In this document: positions 19,826 through 27,579 of the stretch, one piece after another
Layout: every line of letters begins with the position of its first letter
Numbering within the stretch: position 1 is the stretch's first letter
Assembly (NCBI GenBank): GCA_002479785.1
Contig: DLPD01000003.1
Location: forward strand, 5,919-69,918
From: Cytophagaceae bacterium UBA7467
GTDB taxonomy: Bacteria; Bacteroidota; Bacteroidia; Cytophagales; Spirosomataceae
Length of the DNA: 64,000 bases
Direction: 5' to 3'
Notes under the pieces: model-generated
The model's database searches: none
Seen by the model: only the letters and a program-made list of their open reading frames with translations
What the model was told of the DNA's origin: nothing
Made by a program: the position numbers and the translations under genes

Positions 19826-21443
19826 GACTTAACAGAAAGGCAATTGCCATGACTAATAGGCAGCCTAACACATTTAGCCAAAGAAAGGCCATCCATTCCA
19901 CCTTCCAAGCATAAATGACAAAGGCCTCTGCTATCAATGCGGCGATAAACACCTGAGTCCCCGTCGTTTTAGGTAAATAGAAGGCACATAAGAAGATGCC
20001 TAAAATGGTCCCATAAAACCAAGAACCTAGAATATTCACCACTTCTATCAAGCTACCCATATTCACCGCAAAAGTGGCGACGACTAAACATAGCACCCCC
20101 CATCCCAAGGTAATGAGTTTCGATATCCACCAATAATGTTGGTTTCCACGATTAGGGGCAATAAATCGTTCATAAATATCAACCATTGAAGTAGAAGTCA
20201 AGGATCCGAAAGCCGAGGCCATCGAACCCATTGATGAAAGTAAAATCATTGCAATCAAGAAGCCCACGATACCGATGGGTAATTGGGTAATAATATAATG
20301 CAGGAAGATATAATTTGTGTCTTGTGCTTCAGTCTCTGGTTTTGTAGCCTTTAGTAAATCTACTGCTTTTTCCTGCGTGTTCGCAGCCTGTTTATTTAAG
20401 TCATTCAAACGGGAAAAATCTTTCTGTAATAGGGCTGATTTCTTTGCTTCGAATATCGCCTCTTTTTCCTGATCGATGGCCTGATGTCCCGGCAGGCTCG
20501 TCCAAACCTCCTCCGTATTCTTATTGAAAAACGTAGGCGGAGCATTGAATTGGTAATAGGTGAAGACTAAAATTCCTACTAGCAAGATGAAGAACTGCAT
20601 CGGAATCTTTAAGAAACCGTTCATTAAAAGGCCTTTTTTTATCTCGCCGGCAGAGACTCCAGAAAGGTAGCGTCCTACTTGACTTTGGTCTGTACCGAAA
20701 TAAGATAACTGTAAAAAGAAGCCACCAATGATTCCAGACCAAATATTATAGCGGTTATTTAAATCAAATTTCCAATCGATTAGGTTTACCTTACCCATCT
20801 TACCGGCGATTTGCAGGGATTCTTTTACCCCAATACCGTTCGGTAGCTCAGAAACCACATAAAAACCTACGAAAACCATTCCCACTAAAACGACCGCCAT
20901 TTGCCACATTTGGGTGTAGGAAATGGCTTTAGATCCGCCTAGCATACAATAGGTGGTCACGATGGCCGCGGTCACGGCGTTTGTCCATGTTAAATCCCAG
21001 CCTAATAAGGTAGAAAGAATGATGGAGGGAGCTGCGATCGTTACACCTGTTGACAATGCACGCGGAATTAAGAAGAGGAGGGAAGTGAGAACCCGGGTTT
21101 TGGCATCAAAACGATTCTCTAAAAATTCGTAGGCCGTGTATACTTTTAGCGAAAAATAATGCGGAATAAAGGTCACCGACAGGATAATCATGGCGATGGG
21201 CAAACCTAAATAGAACTGCACAAAACGCATGCCGTCGTGGTAAGCCTGGCCTGGAACAGACAAAAAGGTGATTGCAGAGGCCTGCGTAGCCATCACTGAA
21301 AGTAAAATGTGGTACCAGGGTAGTTCCCGATCCGCTAACAAAAAACCCTGCAAAGAATGCTTAGTCTGATTCCCTTTCCAGCTGCCATAGGCTACAATTC
21401 CACCAATCGTCGCCAATAAAACAATCCAATCGAGTGCTTGCAT
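19782..21443 (-). CDS. Sodium:solute symporter (SSS family)
   Basis: 553 aa, about thirteen membrane segments. The start MQALDWIVLLATIGGIVAYGSWKG and the core LLSVMATQASAITFLSVPGQAY (sodium-site helix) are typical of the SSS family that carries sugars, amino acids or sialic acid. It contains an unusual charged loop around residues 295-360 between two helices. A 29-codon membrane micro-ORF ends two bases before its start. Its 3' end overlaps the cyclophilin gene by 44 bases. The substrate is unknown. Confidence 0.92.
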   Translation of the reverse strand: MQALDWIVLLATIGGIVAYGSWKGNQTKHSLQGFLLADRELPWYHILLSVMATQASAITFLSVPGQAYHDGMRFVQFYLGLPIAMIILSVTFIPHYFSLKVYTAYEFLENRFDAKTRVLTSLLFLIPRALSTGVTIAAPSIILSTLLGWDLTWTNAVTAAIVTTYCMLGGSKAISYTQMWQMAVVLVGMVFVGFYVVSELPNGIGVKESLQIAGKMGKVNLIDWKFDLNNRYNIWSGIIGGFFLQLSYFGTDQSQVGRYLSGVSAGEIKKGLLMNGFLKIPMQFFILLVGILVFTYYQFNAPPTFFNKNTEEVWTSLPGHQAIDQEKEAIFEAKKSALLQKDFSRLNDLNKQAANTQEKAVDLLKATKPETEAQDTNYIFLHYIITQLPIGIVGFLIAMILLSSMGSMASAFGSLTSTSMVDIYERFIAPNRGNQHYWWISKLITLGWGVLCLVVATFAVNMGSLIEVVNILGSWFYGTILGIFLCAFYLPKTTGTQVFIAALIAEAFVIYAWKVEWMAFLWLNVLGCLLVMAIAFLLSLISSPKQTSKTSPE

Positions 21444-21445
21444 AG

Positions 21446-21535
21446 CTACTTAAAGGTTTCGGTTAGGTAGATGAATACCACAATGATTCCGATTAGGAAT
21501 GCCATTAGCGCCACATACCAACGACTGAATTTCAT
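21446..21535 (-). CDS. 29-aa single-helix membrane micro-protein
   Basis: The ORF runs from ATG at 21535 to TAG at 21446-21448. The peptide begins MKFSRWYVALMAFLIG, continues as one uninterrupted hydrophobic stretch and ends LTETFK, a classic single membrane helix with a positive N-terminus. The stop is two bases before the symporter ATG, the spacing of coupled genes. Small single-helix subunits are known for other transporters, for example MetS of the NSS-type MetPS system. The role as a symporter partner is inferred. Confidence 0.6.
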   Translation of the reverse strand: MKFSRWYVALMAFLIGIIVVFIYLTETFK

Positions 21536-21585
21536 AGGAGGTTTATTTTTACCCAAAGTTAATCCAATATTTATATTTAAAAGCT

Positions 21586-21616
21586 TTTGAATTTTTAAAA
21601 TTGCTGACTACCTTTG
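21586..21616 (+). promoter_or_regulatory. Promoter of tRNA-Leu
   Basis: TTTG (21586-21589), 19 bases, TACCTTTG (21609-21616): an exact match to the Bacteroidota consensus TTTG-N19-TAnnTTTG, ending 13 bases before the tRNA. Confidence 0.85.
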
Positions 21617-21629
21617 CACTCCAAATTAC

Positions 21630-21714
21630 GCGGGTGTGGTGGAATTGGTAGACATACCAGACTTAGGATCTGGCGCCGCGAGGCATGGGGGTTCGAGTCC
21701 CTTCACCCGTACCA
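21630..21714 (+). tRNA. tRNA-Leu (anticodon UAG)
   Basis: 85 bases including an encoded CCA. The acceptor stem pairs GCGGGTG with CACCCGT (first pair G-U), followed by discriminator A and CCA. The D-arm contains TGGTGGAATTGGTAGACA as in type II leucine tRNAs. The anticodon stem is CCAGA/TCTGG with loop CTTAGGA, giving TAG at 21664-21666. A long variable arm (GCGCCGCGAGGC region) and GGTTCGAGTCC T-arm complete it. It reads CUA and other CUN codons. Confidence 0.95.
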
Positions 21715-21722
21715 ATGGCAAG

Positions 21723-21760
21723 CCCTCAACACCAAAAAGGTTTTGAGGGTTTTATTTTAA
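21723..21760 (+). terminator. Terminator between tRNA-Leu and tig
   Basis: CCCTCAA (21723-21729) pairs with TTGAGGG (21743-21749), followed by TTTTATTTT. It lies 8 bases after the tRNA and 24 before tig. Confidence 0.8.
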
Positions 21761-21783
21761 AGGCTAATTATAACGAACAACAA

Positions 21784-23124
21784 ATGAACATTTCACTTAA
21801 CAAGGCAGGAGATTTAGAAGGTCGATTGACCGTGGCAGTTTCACCAGCAGACTATGCGGAAAAAGTAGAGGCTAAATTGAAGGATTATCGCAAAAAGGCA
21901 TCTATTAAAGGATTCCGCCCAGGAATGGTTCCTGCTGCCCTTGTGAAGAAATTATATGGTCAATCTGCGCTAGTAGATGAAATTAACCATTTGTTAGGTC
22001 ACGCTGTTTCTGATTATATCAAAGAAAACAAGTTGAATCTAGTAGGTGAGCCTTTGCCAGCTGTGGAAGAGGCAGATGCAATCGACTGGGAAAAAGATAC
22101 AGAATTCACCTTCCACTATGACCTAGGTTTTCATAGTGATTTTACGGTGGATTTGGCCAAAATCAAAGCCATCAACTCCTACGAAATCAAAGCTGACAAG
22201 AAAGAAATCGAAGAAACGATTGAAAACTTGAAGAAGCAATTTGGCGATCAAACTCATCCAGAATCAGTAGAAGACCGCGATTTAGTTTTCGGTACGTTTA
22301 CGCAAGGTGAATGGGTAGAAAAATCTGCGATTCCAATGCACGCGATCAATGATAAGTCGAAAAAGGTTTTCATCGGTGCCAAGAAAGACGATACCTTGAA
22401 ATTTGCGATTGACAAAGTATTCGTAGATGCGAAGGCATTAGCTTTAGCAACAGGAAAGAAAGAAGACGAAGTAGCTGATTTGAAAGGAGAGGTTTCATTC
22501 GTTGTCGAAGATATCACGCGTCAAGTTCCTTCGGAATTAAACGTAGCGTTCTTTGACAAAGTGTTAGGAGCGGGGAAAGCGACCGATGAGAAATCATTCC
22601 GCGAGCAAGTAGAAACTATCGTTACGGAGAACTACAAGCGTGAAGCTGAATATTTATTGCGTATTGATGCTGAGAAAGCCATTTTAGAAGCAGTAAAAAT
22701 TGATTTACCAGAGAAATTTTTACGCACTTGGTTGATCCGTATCAATGAAGGAAAATTCACGCCAGAGCAAATTGACCAAGATTTTGACAATGTGAAGAAA
22801 GACATGCGTTGGAATTTGATCAAGAACGAAATCGCTGAGAAATTCGATGTAAAAGTAGAATATCCAGAGGTAGTAGAGAAGGCTAAAGATATGGTACGTG
22901 CGCAGTTTGGCGGTTATTTATCGTCTAACGAGCCAGGTATCGAAGAAATGATTGAGAAAATCGCGATGGGTTACTTGAGCGACAAGTCGAAGTCAGACAA
23001 CTTCATGAACTTATACAACCAAGCGTTTGCAGACAAAGTATCTGCTGCGATCGTAGCGAATGTTCCTCACAAAGTGACGAAAATCGACGTAGACAAGTTC
23101 AAAGAAATCGCAGCCGCGCTTTAA
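21784..23124 (+). CDS. tig: Trigger factor
   Basis: 446 aa from the ATG at 21784; the longer frame back to 21685 would run through the tRNA and is rejected. It is a ribosome-associated chaperone and prolyl isomerase. The N-terminal ribosome-binding domain has KASIKGFRPGMVPAALVKKLYG, matching the GFRxGxxP signature. The middle segment is diverged from the FKBP consensus, as in other Bacteroidota. The C-terminal arm is helical. It lies upstream of clpP-clpX, the order known from many bacteria. Confidence 0.95.
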   Translation: MNISLNKAGDLEGRLTVAVSPADYAEKVEAKLKDYRKKASIKGFRPGMVPAALVKKLYGQSALVDEINHLLGHAVSDYIKENKLNLVGEPLPAVEEADAIDWEKDTEFTFHYDLGFHSDFTVDLAKIKAINSYEIKADKKEIEETIENLKKQFGDQTHPESVEDRDLVFGTFTQGEWVEKSAIPMHAINDKSKKVFIGAKKDDTLKFAIDKVFVDAKALALATGKKEDEVADLKGEVSFVVEDITRQVPSELNVAFFDKVLGAGKATDEKSFREQVETIVTENYKREAEYLLRIDAEKAILEAVKIDLPEKFLRTWLIRINEGKFTPEQIDQDFDNVKKDMRWNLIKNEIAEKFDVKVEYPEVVEKAKDMVRAQFGGYLSSNEPGIEEMIEKIAMGYLSDKSKSDNFMNLYNQAFADKVSAAIVANVPHKVTKIDVDKFKEIAAAL

Positions 23125-23154
23125 TTTTAATATGGTCCTGCTATTTTTTGGAAG

Positions 23155-23175
23155 CCCCGCAAATTGCGGGGTTTT
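23155..23175 (+). terminator. Terminator between tig and clpP
   Basis: CCCCGC-AAATT-GCGGGG followed by TTTTC, 30 bases after the tig stop. The T-tract is short, so it may be partial. Confidence 0.75.
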
Positions 23176-23192
23176 CTGTGAACAAAGGTTCT

Positions 23193-23200
23193 TATATTTG
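23193..23200 (+). promoter_or_regulatory. -7 element of clpP
   Basis: TATATTTG matches TAnnTTTG; it sits after the tig terminator and about 60 bases before clpP, so clpPX has its own promoter. The -33 region has only GTTTTC. Confidence 0.65.
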
Positions 23201-23259
23201 TGTTCTAGGTAGTATAAATTCTAAAAAAGTCTAAATTTGATTTTTAAACATTGAAATCT

Positions 23260-23967
23260 ATGTATCCAAAGGAGTTATCATCAGAAGAGTTTCGTAAGTA
23301 CGCAGTTCACCACAGAGGTTTGAACGGTCTTGCGGTTGATCAATATATGAATAACATTGGCAGTCGCCCGATGCACCAAATCGAAGATATGACACAATAC
23401 ATCATTGAGGAACGCCCGATGCGTTTTGCACAAATCGATGTATTCTCTCGTCTTATCATGGACCGTATCATCTTTATGGGTGTTCCGGTGGATGATTATA
23501 TGGCGAATATCATTGTGGCACAATTGTTGTTCATGGAGTCTACGGACGCTAAGAAAGACATTGTGATGTACATCAATAGCCCAGGCGGATCTGTTTACGC
23601 AGGTTTAGGTATCTACGATACGATGAATTACATTCGTCCAGAAGTGGCTACGGTTTGTACTTCATTAGCTGCTTCGATGGGAGCCGTATTATTAGCGGGT
23701 GGTGCTGCTGGAAAGCGCTCTGCGCTGGAGCATGCGCGTATCATGATTCACCAGCCATCAGGTGGAGCGCAAGGACAATCACGTGATATCGAAATCACGG
23801 CGCGCGAAATTGTGAAAATTCGCCAAGAATTATACGAAATCTTAGCCAAACACTCGGGTAAATCATTCGAAGACATCGAGCGTGATTCAGATCGCGATTA
23901 TTGGATGAAGGCGGCAGAGGCGAAGGAATATGGTTTAATTGATGAGATTTTAACGAGAACTGTCTAG
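23260..23967 (+). CDS. clpP: ATP-dependent Clp protease proteolytic subunit
   Basis: 235 aa from the ATG at 23260; a TTG three codons earlier is possible. The catalytic serine is in [10 protein letters not shown] (Ser139), the histidine in [10 protein letters not shown] (His164), and the aspartate in the RDYWM region. [18 protein letters not shown] forms the active-site strand. It forms a barrel protease with ClpX. The N-terminus is about 30 residues longer than in E. coli, common in Bacteroidota. The stop codon TAG overlaps the GTG of clpX by one base. Confidence 0.97.
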   Translation: MYPKELSSEEFRKYAVHHRGLNGLAVDQYMNNIGSRPMHQIEDMTQYIIEERPMRFAQIDVFSRLIMDRIIFMGVPVDDYMANIIVAQLLFMESTDAKKDIVMYINSPGGSVYAGLGIYDTMNYIRPEVATVCTSLAASMGAVLLAGGAAGKRSALEHARIMIHQPSGGAQGQSRDIEITAREIVKIRQELYEILAKHSGKSFEDIERDSDRDYWMKAAEAKEYGLIDEILTRTV

Positions 23968-25211
23968 TGGCTAGTAAAAAAACAAGTTGTTCTTTCTGTG
24001 GTCGTCCTAAAAACGAGGTAGGTTTATTGCTTTCAGGGATTGAGGGACACATTTGTAATAATTGCTTAACGCAAGGATACGAGGTGGTGAAAGAGGAGAT
24101 GGGTGTAGCGGCTGCAGCGAAAGCTGCTACGAAACATTCGTTCGAATTAGTGAAACCGAAAGATCTGAAAGAATACTTGGATGGCTATATCATTGGTCAA
24201 GAAGAGGCTAAAAAGCATTTGTCGGTGGCGGTTTATAATCACTACAAGCGTTTGATGCAGGCTCCATCTACTGATGACGTAAAGATTGAAAAATCGAATA
24301 TCTTGATGGTGGGGGAGACCGGTACAGGAAAAACGTATTTGGCGCGCACCTTAGCTCAGAAATTACAAGTTCCTTTCTGTATCGCGGATGCGACCGTCAT
24401 TACGGAGGCAGGTTATGTGGGAGAGGACGTAGAAACTATTTTAACACGTCTATTGCAAGCCGCTAATTATGACGTAGAGAAGGCCGAGTGTGGTATCGTT
24501 TTCATCGATGAAATTGATAAAATTGCGCGTAAATCTGATAATCCATCCATCACACGTGATGTGTCTGGAGAAGGGGTTCAACAAGCACTTTTAAAATTAT
24601 TAGAAGGATCCATTGTGAATGTACCGCCGCAAGGGGGACGTAAACATCCGGATCAAAAAATGATCGCTGTTAACACCGAGAACATCTTGTTCATCTGTGG
24701 CGGTGCGTTTGATGGCATTGATCGCCACATTGCAAAGCGATTGAACTCCCGTCCGATTGGTTTCTCTGGCGACGATACCTTTCACGAATCATTCGAGAAG
24801 GACCAGATCATGAAGTATGTAACGGCTCAAGATTTGAAATCATTTGGCTTAATTCCTGAATTATTAGGTCGTCTTCCGGTGGTAACTTATTTGAATCCAT
24901 TGGACACAAAAGCCTTGTTATCCATTTTAACGGAGCCTAAAAATGCTTTAGTGAAGCAGTACGAGAAGCTTTTCGAGATGGAAGGGGTTAAATTAACCTT
25001 CCAGCAAGAGGCTCTTGTGTACATGGTAGAACAAGCGATGCAATACAAATTAGGCGCACGAGGTTTACGCTCGATTATGGAGGCTGTGATGACGGATGCG
25101 ATGTATGAAATTCCTTCCCGGGCAGACATGAAGACCTTTGAGGTGGATTTGAATTATGCGAAATCGAAGTTCGAAAGAACGGTATTCCATCAAATGAAAG
25201 TGGTCGCTTAA
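23967..25211 (+). CDS. clpX: Clp protease ATP-binding subunit ClpX
   Basis: 414 aa, GTG start overlapping the clpP stop (TAGTG). The N-terminal zinc domain has Cys8, Cys11, Cys30 and Cys33. Walker A is GETGTGKT (116-123), Walker B is [10 protein letters not shown], and sensor and arginine motifs follow ([23 protein letters not shown]). It unfolds substrates and feeds ClpP. It is joined to the alpha/beta hydrolase gene by a TAATATG junction. Confidence 0.97.
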   Translation: MASKKTSCSFCGRPKNEVGLLLSGIEGHICNNCLTQGYEVVKEEMGVAAAAKAATKHSFELVKPKDLKEYLDGYIIGQEEAKKHLSVAVYNHYKRLMQAPSTDDVKIEKSNILMVGETGTGKTYLARTLAQKLQVPFCIADATVITEAGYVGEDVETILTRLLQAANYDVEKAECGIVFIDEIDKIARKSDNPSITRDVSGEGVQQALLKLLEGSIVNVPPQGGRKHPDQKMIAVNTENILFICGGAFDGIDRHIAKRLNSRPIGFSGDDTFHESFEKDQIMKYVTAQDLKSFGLIPELLGRLPVVTYLNPLDTKALLSILTEPKNALVKQYEKLFEMEGVKLTFQQEALVYMVEQAMQYKLGARGLRSIMEAVMTDAMYEIPSRADMKTFEVDLNYAKSKFERTVFHQMKVVA

Positions 25212-25212
25212 T

Positions 25213-25905
25213 ATGCCAGCTACTCAGCTTGTATTTTTGCACGGTTTTGGGGAAGATGAAAGAGTATGGGAAGACTTTTTGCCTTATCATACTTTTTCTT
25301 TTCCTATTATTTGTCCCGCTTATGCGGAATGGACGGATTGTTCCACGTTAGCTGATTACGCACGTAAAATACTTTCTTCTCTGCCCCTTGATAGTCATTT
25401 TGTTTTAGTCGGTCATTCCATGGGTGGATATATTGCACTAGAAATGGCGTCTTTATTTCCAGAGTGCGTCCTGAAAGTGGTTATGTTGCATTCCACATTT
25501 TTGGCAGATTCGGAAGAAAAGAAAATCAATCGAGATCGAACAGTAGAATTGCTCCAAAAAAAGGGAACAGGATTTTTTATAGGTCCATTCTTACCTAATT
25601 TATTCGCTACTGTAACAGAGGATCTTTTGGCATCCTTAGCAGAAAGGTACCGGTATTTGCCGGCTTCTGGATTGATTGCTGCCACTAAAGCCATGCGTGA
25701 TCGGAAAGATTTTACCTCCTTCGTGCAACAAACAGCCATCCCTTTCCTTTTTATCTTGGGGGAGAAAGACGCTTTGATTTCTCCCGAGTCGATTACTCGG
25801 TTTGTAAAGAAATCGGTTGTAATTTTGCCAAACGTAGGTCACCAAGGGACTTACGAAGCGCCCCAAGCTGTTGCCGAGGCCATTAATCAATTTGTGAATG
25901 TCTGA
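25213..25905 (+). CDS. Alpha/beta hydrolase
   Basis: 230 aa, cytoplasmic. It has the HGFGED oxyanion region (11-16), nucleophile elbow GHSMGG with the serine near residue 69, an aspartate in LGEKDALIS and a histidine in NVGHQG near the end. Such proteins hydrolyse esters or related bonds; the substrate is not known. It is coupled to clpX by TAATATG and overlaps cmk by 8 bases, so it is part of the clpP-clpX-cmk transcript. Confidence 0.88.
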   Translation: MPATQLVFLHGFGEDERVWEDFLPYHTFSFPIICPAYAEWTDCSTLADYARKILSSLPLDSHFVLVGHSMGGYIALEMASLFPECVLKVVMLHSTFLADSEEKKINRDRTVELLQKKGTGFFIGPFLPNLFATVTEDLLASLAERYRYLPASGLIAATKAMRDRKDFTSFVQQTAIPFLFILGEKDALISPESITRFVKKSVVILPNVGHQGTYEAPQAVAEAINQFVNV

Positions 25906-26584
25906 TATTATTATTGCCTTAGATGGCTTCTCTTCTTGTGGAAAAAGTACGACGGCACGCCACGTGGCTGCTTCCTTGCATTATGCTTTCTTAGACACAG
26001 GAGCGATGTATCGCGCGGTAGCGCTTTATTTTCATCGCCATCAAATAGATTTAGCTGATTTACAAGCAGTAAAAGAGGCCTTGAAACACGTAGAGATAAC
26101 TTTTCAATTTAATCCTTCGAAACAGGCATCCGATACAATTTTGAACGGGGAGAATGTGGAAGTAGAGATTCGCAAAATGTACATATCTGATTTAGTGAGC
26201 CAAGTGGCGGCCATACCAGAGGTACGACATGCCATGGTGGCTCAACAACAGCGAATGGGAGAGAAGAAAGGAATTGTCATGGATGGTCGTGACATAGGAA
26301 CGGTTGTTTTTCCTCAAGCTGAATTGAAGATATTTATGACGGCTGAGCCCCATATTAGAGCGCAGCGCCGCAAATTAGAGCTTTTGCAAAAAGGAGAAGA
26401 TTTACCTATTGAAGAAATCATAGAAAACTTGCGCAAAAGAGATGAGATCGATTCGAATCGTTCAGAGGGACCATTGAAGCGAGCGGCAGATGCGATTGAT
26501 CTAGATACATCCTACAGAACAATGGATGAGCAAGTGGAGTTTGTGTTAGATCACGTTCGTCGCGTGCAAGGTGAAAAACGATAA
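25898..26584 (+). CDS. cmk: Cytidylate kinase
   Basis: 228 aa. It phosphorylates CMP and dCMP. The P-loop is DGFSSCGKST (9-18), followed by DTGAMYRAVALY and the NMP-binding/LID words DGRDIGTVVFP and RKRDEIDSNR. The length matches Cmk. Its start lies inside the end of the hydrolase gene, and its end overlaps the next gene by 14 bases, so translational coupling is likely. Confidence 0.96.
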   Translation: MSDIIIALDGFSSCGKSTTARHVAASLHYAFLDTGAMYRAVALYFHRHQIDLADLQAVKEALKHVEITFQFNPSKQASDTILNGENVEVEIRKMYISDLVSQVAAIPEVRHAMVAQQQRMGEKKGIVMDGRDIGTVVFPQAELKIFMTAEPHIRAQRRKLELLQKGEDLPIEEIIENLRKRDEIDSNRSEGPLKRAADAIDLDTSYRTMDEQVEFVLDHVRRVQGEKR

Positions 26585-27545
26585 ATCCTTTATCATTGTA
26601 GGCCAGGGTTTAGCTGGCACTATTTTAGCACACCATTTTCTGGAGGCAGAAATCCCTTTTGAAATGTGGGATTCCCCTGCCACCCATTTTAATTCCTCTC
26701 AGGCGGCCGGTGGAATTTTCAACCCGGTGACGGGTCGGAAATTAGAACAAACTTGGTTAGCTGACGAATTATTTCCTTATCTATTTGATTTTTACCCTCG
26801 TTTAGAGTCTTTACTTGGTACTCGGTTTTTCTTTCCGATGCCCCTTTTTCGACCATTTGCTAATGTAGAAATGAAGTCCTGGTTGCTAGAAAGGAAAGCA
26901 CAAATTCACCATGACTTCTTGCGTTGGGAAGAAGATGGCGTTTGGGTAGAGCAGGCTGGCTGGGTGGATGTTGCAACGCTTTTGCGCATTTCTCGCGACT
27001 ATTTTGCTGCTAAAGGCTTGCTTAAAGAGGCTCCATACACGGGAAGTCAGGCGATCTTTTGTGAGGGATTTCACGGGCAGCAAAATCCACTTTGGTCGCG
27101 TTTACCCTTCTTGCCTGCTAAAGGGGAATTGATGGAAATTTGTTCAGATGAGCCTTCAGAAGAGTATATTTTGAATAAGAATGGATTCATAGTGCCGCTG
27201 GGGTCTCAGCATTTTAAAGTAGGGGCAACCTATGCTTGGAAAGAGTTTACGAATGAGACAACTCCCGAGGCATTGGAGGAATTGACAAAGAAATTAGCCT
27301 TAATGGGTGTGGAGAATTTTGCATTGATTCAGCAAAAAACGGGTATTAGACCCGCCACTCAGGATAGAAGACCTTTTGTGGGATTTCATTCGCAGGAGAA
27401 AGCAGGTATTTTCAATGGATTTGGTTCCAAAGGGGTTTCTTTATGCCCTTATTTTGCCAAACAATGGACGAACGAAATCCTCGGAAAAACGATTGTGCAT
27501 CCGGAAGCATCAATTCGTCGATTTTATCATTTATTTTCCGTTTAA
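26571..27545 (+). CDS. FAD-dependent oxidoreductase (DAO-like)
   Basis: 324 aa, GTG start. The FAD-binding motif is IIVGQGLAGTILAHHF (7-22). GGIFNPVTGRK is near residue 45, and the C-terminal TGIRPATQDRRPFVG and GFGSKGVSL are typical of D-amino-acid-oxidase-like proteins, including the MnmC oxidase domain. The substrate is unknown. It overlaps cmk by 14 bases. It ends 34 bases before the next gene, which has its own promoter element. Confidence 0.85.
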   Translation: MKNDKSFIIVGQGLAGTILAHHFLEAEIPFEMWDSPATHFNSSQAAGGIFNPVTGRKLEQTWLADELFPYLFDFYPRLESLLGTRFFFPMPLFRPFANVEMKSWLLERKAQIHHDFLRWEEDGVWVEQAGWVDVATLLRISRDYFAAKGLLKEAPYTGSQAIFCEGFHGQQNPLWSRLPFLPAKGELMEICSDEPSEEYILNKNGFIVPLGSQHFKVGATYAWKEFTNETTPEALEELTKKLALMGVENFALIQQKTGIRPATQDRRPFVGFHSQEKAGIFNGFGSKGVSLCPYFAKQWTNEILGKTIVHPEASIRRFYHLFSV

Positions 27546-27550
27546 ATCTG

Positions 27551-27558
27551 TAAATTTG
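27551..27558 (+). promoter_or_regulatory. -7 element before the large barrel protein gene
   Basis: TAAATTTG matches TAnnTTTG, 21 bases before the ATG at 27580. Confidence 0.5.
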
Positions 27559-27579
27559 GTTTTAAAGTCTATTGACCTA

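Noticed and set aside
21685..21783. Upstream extension of the trigger factor frame
   Set aside because: It would begin inside the tRNA-Leu and contains the terminator; the ATG at 21784 matches trigger factor starts.
27376..27579. Extension of the barrel-protein frame into the FAD oxidoreductase
   Set aside because: It has no signal peptide; the ATG at 27580 gives one and follows a promoter element.
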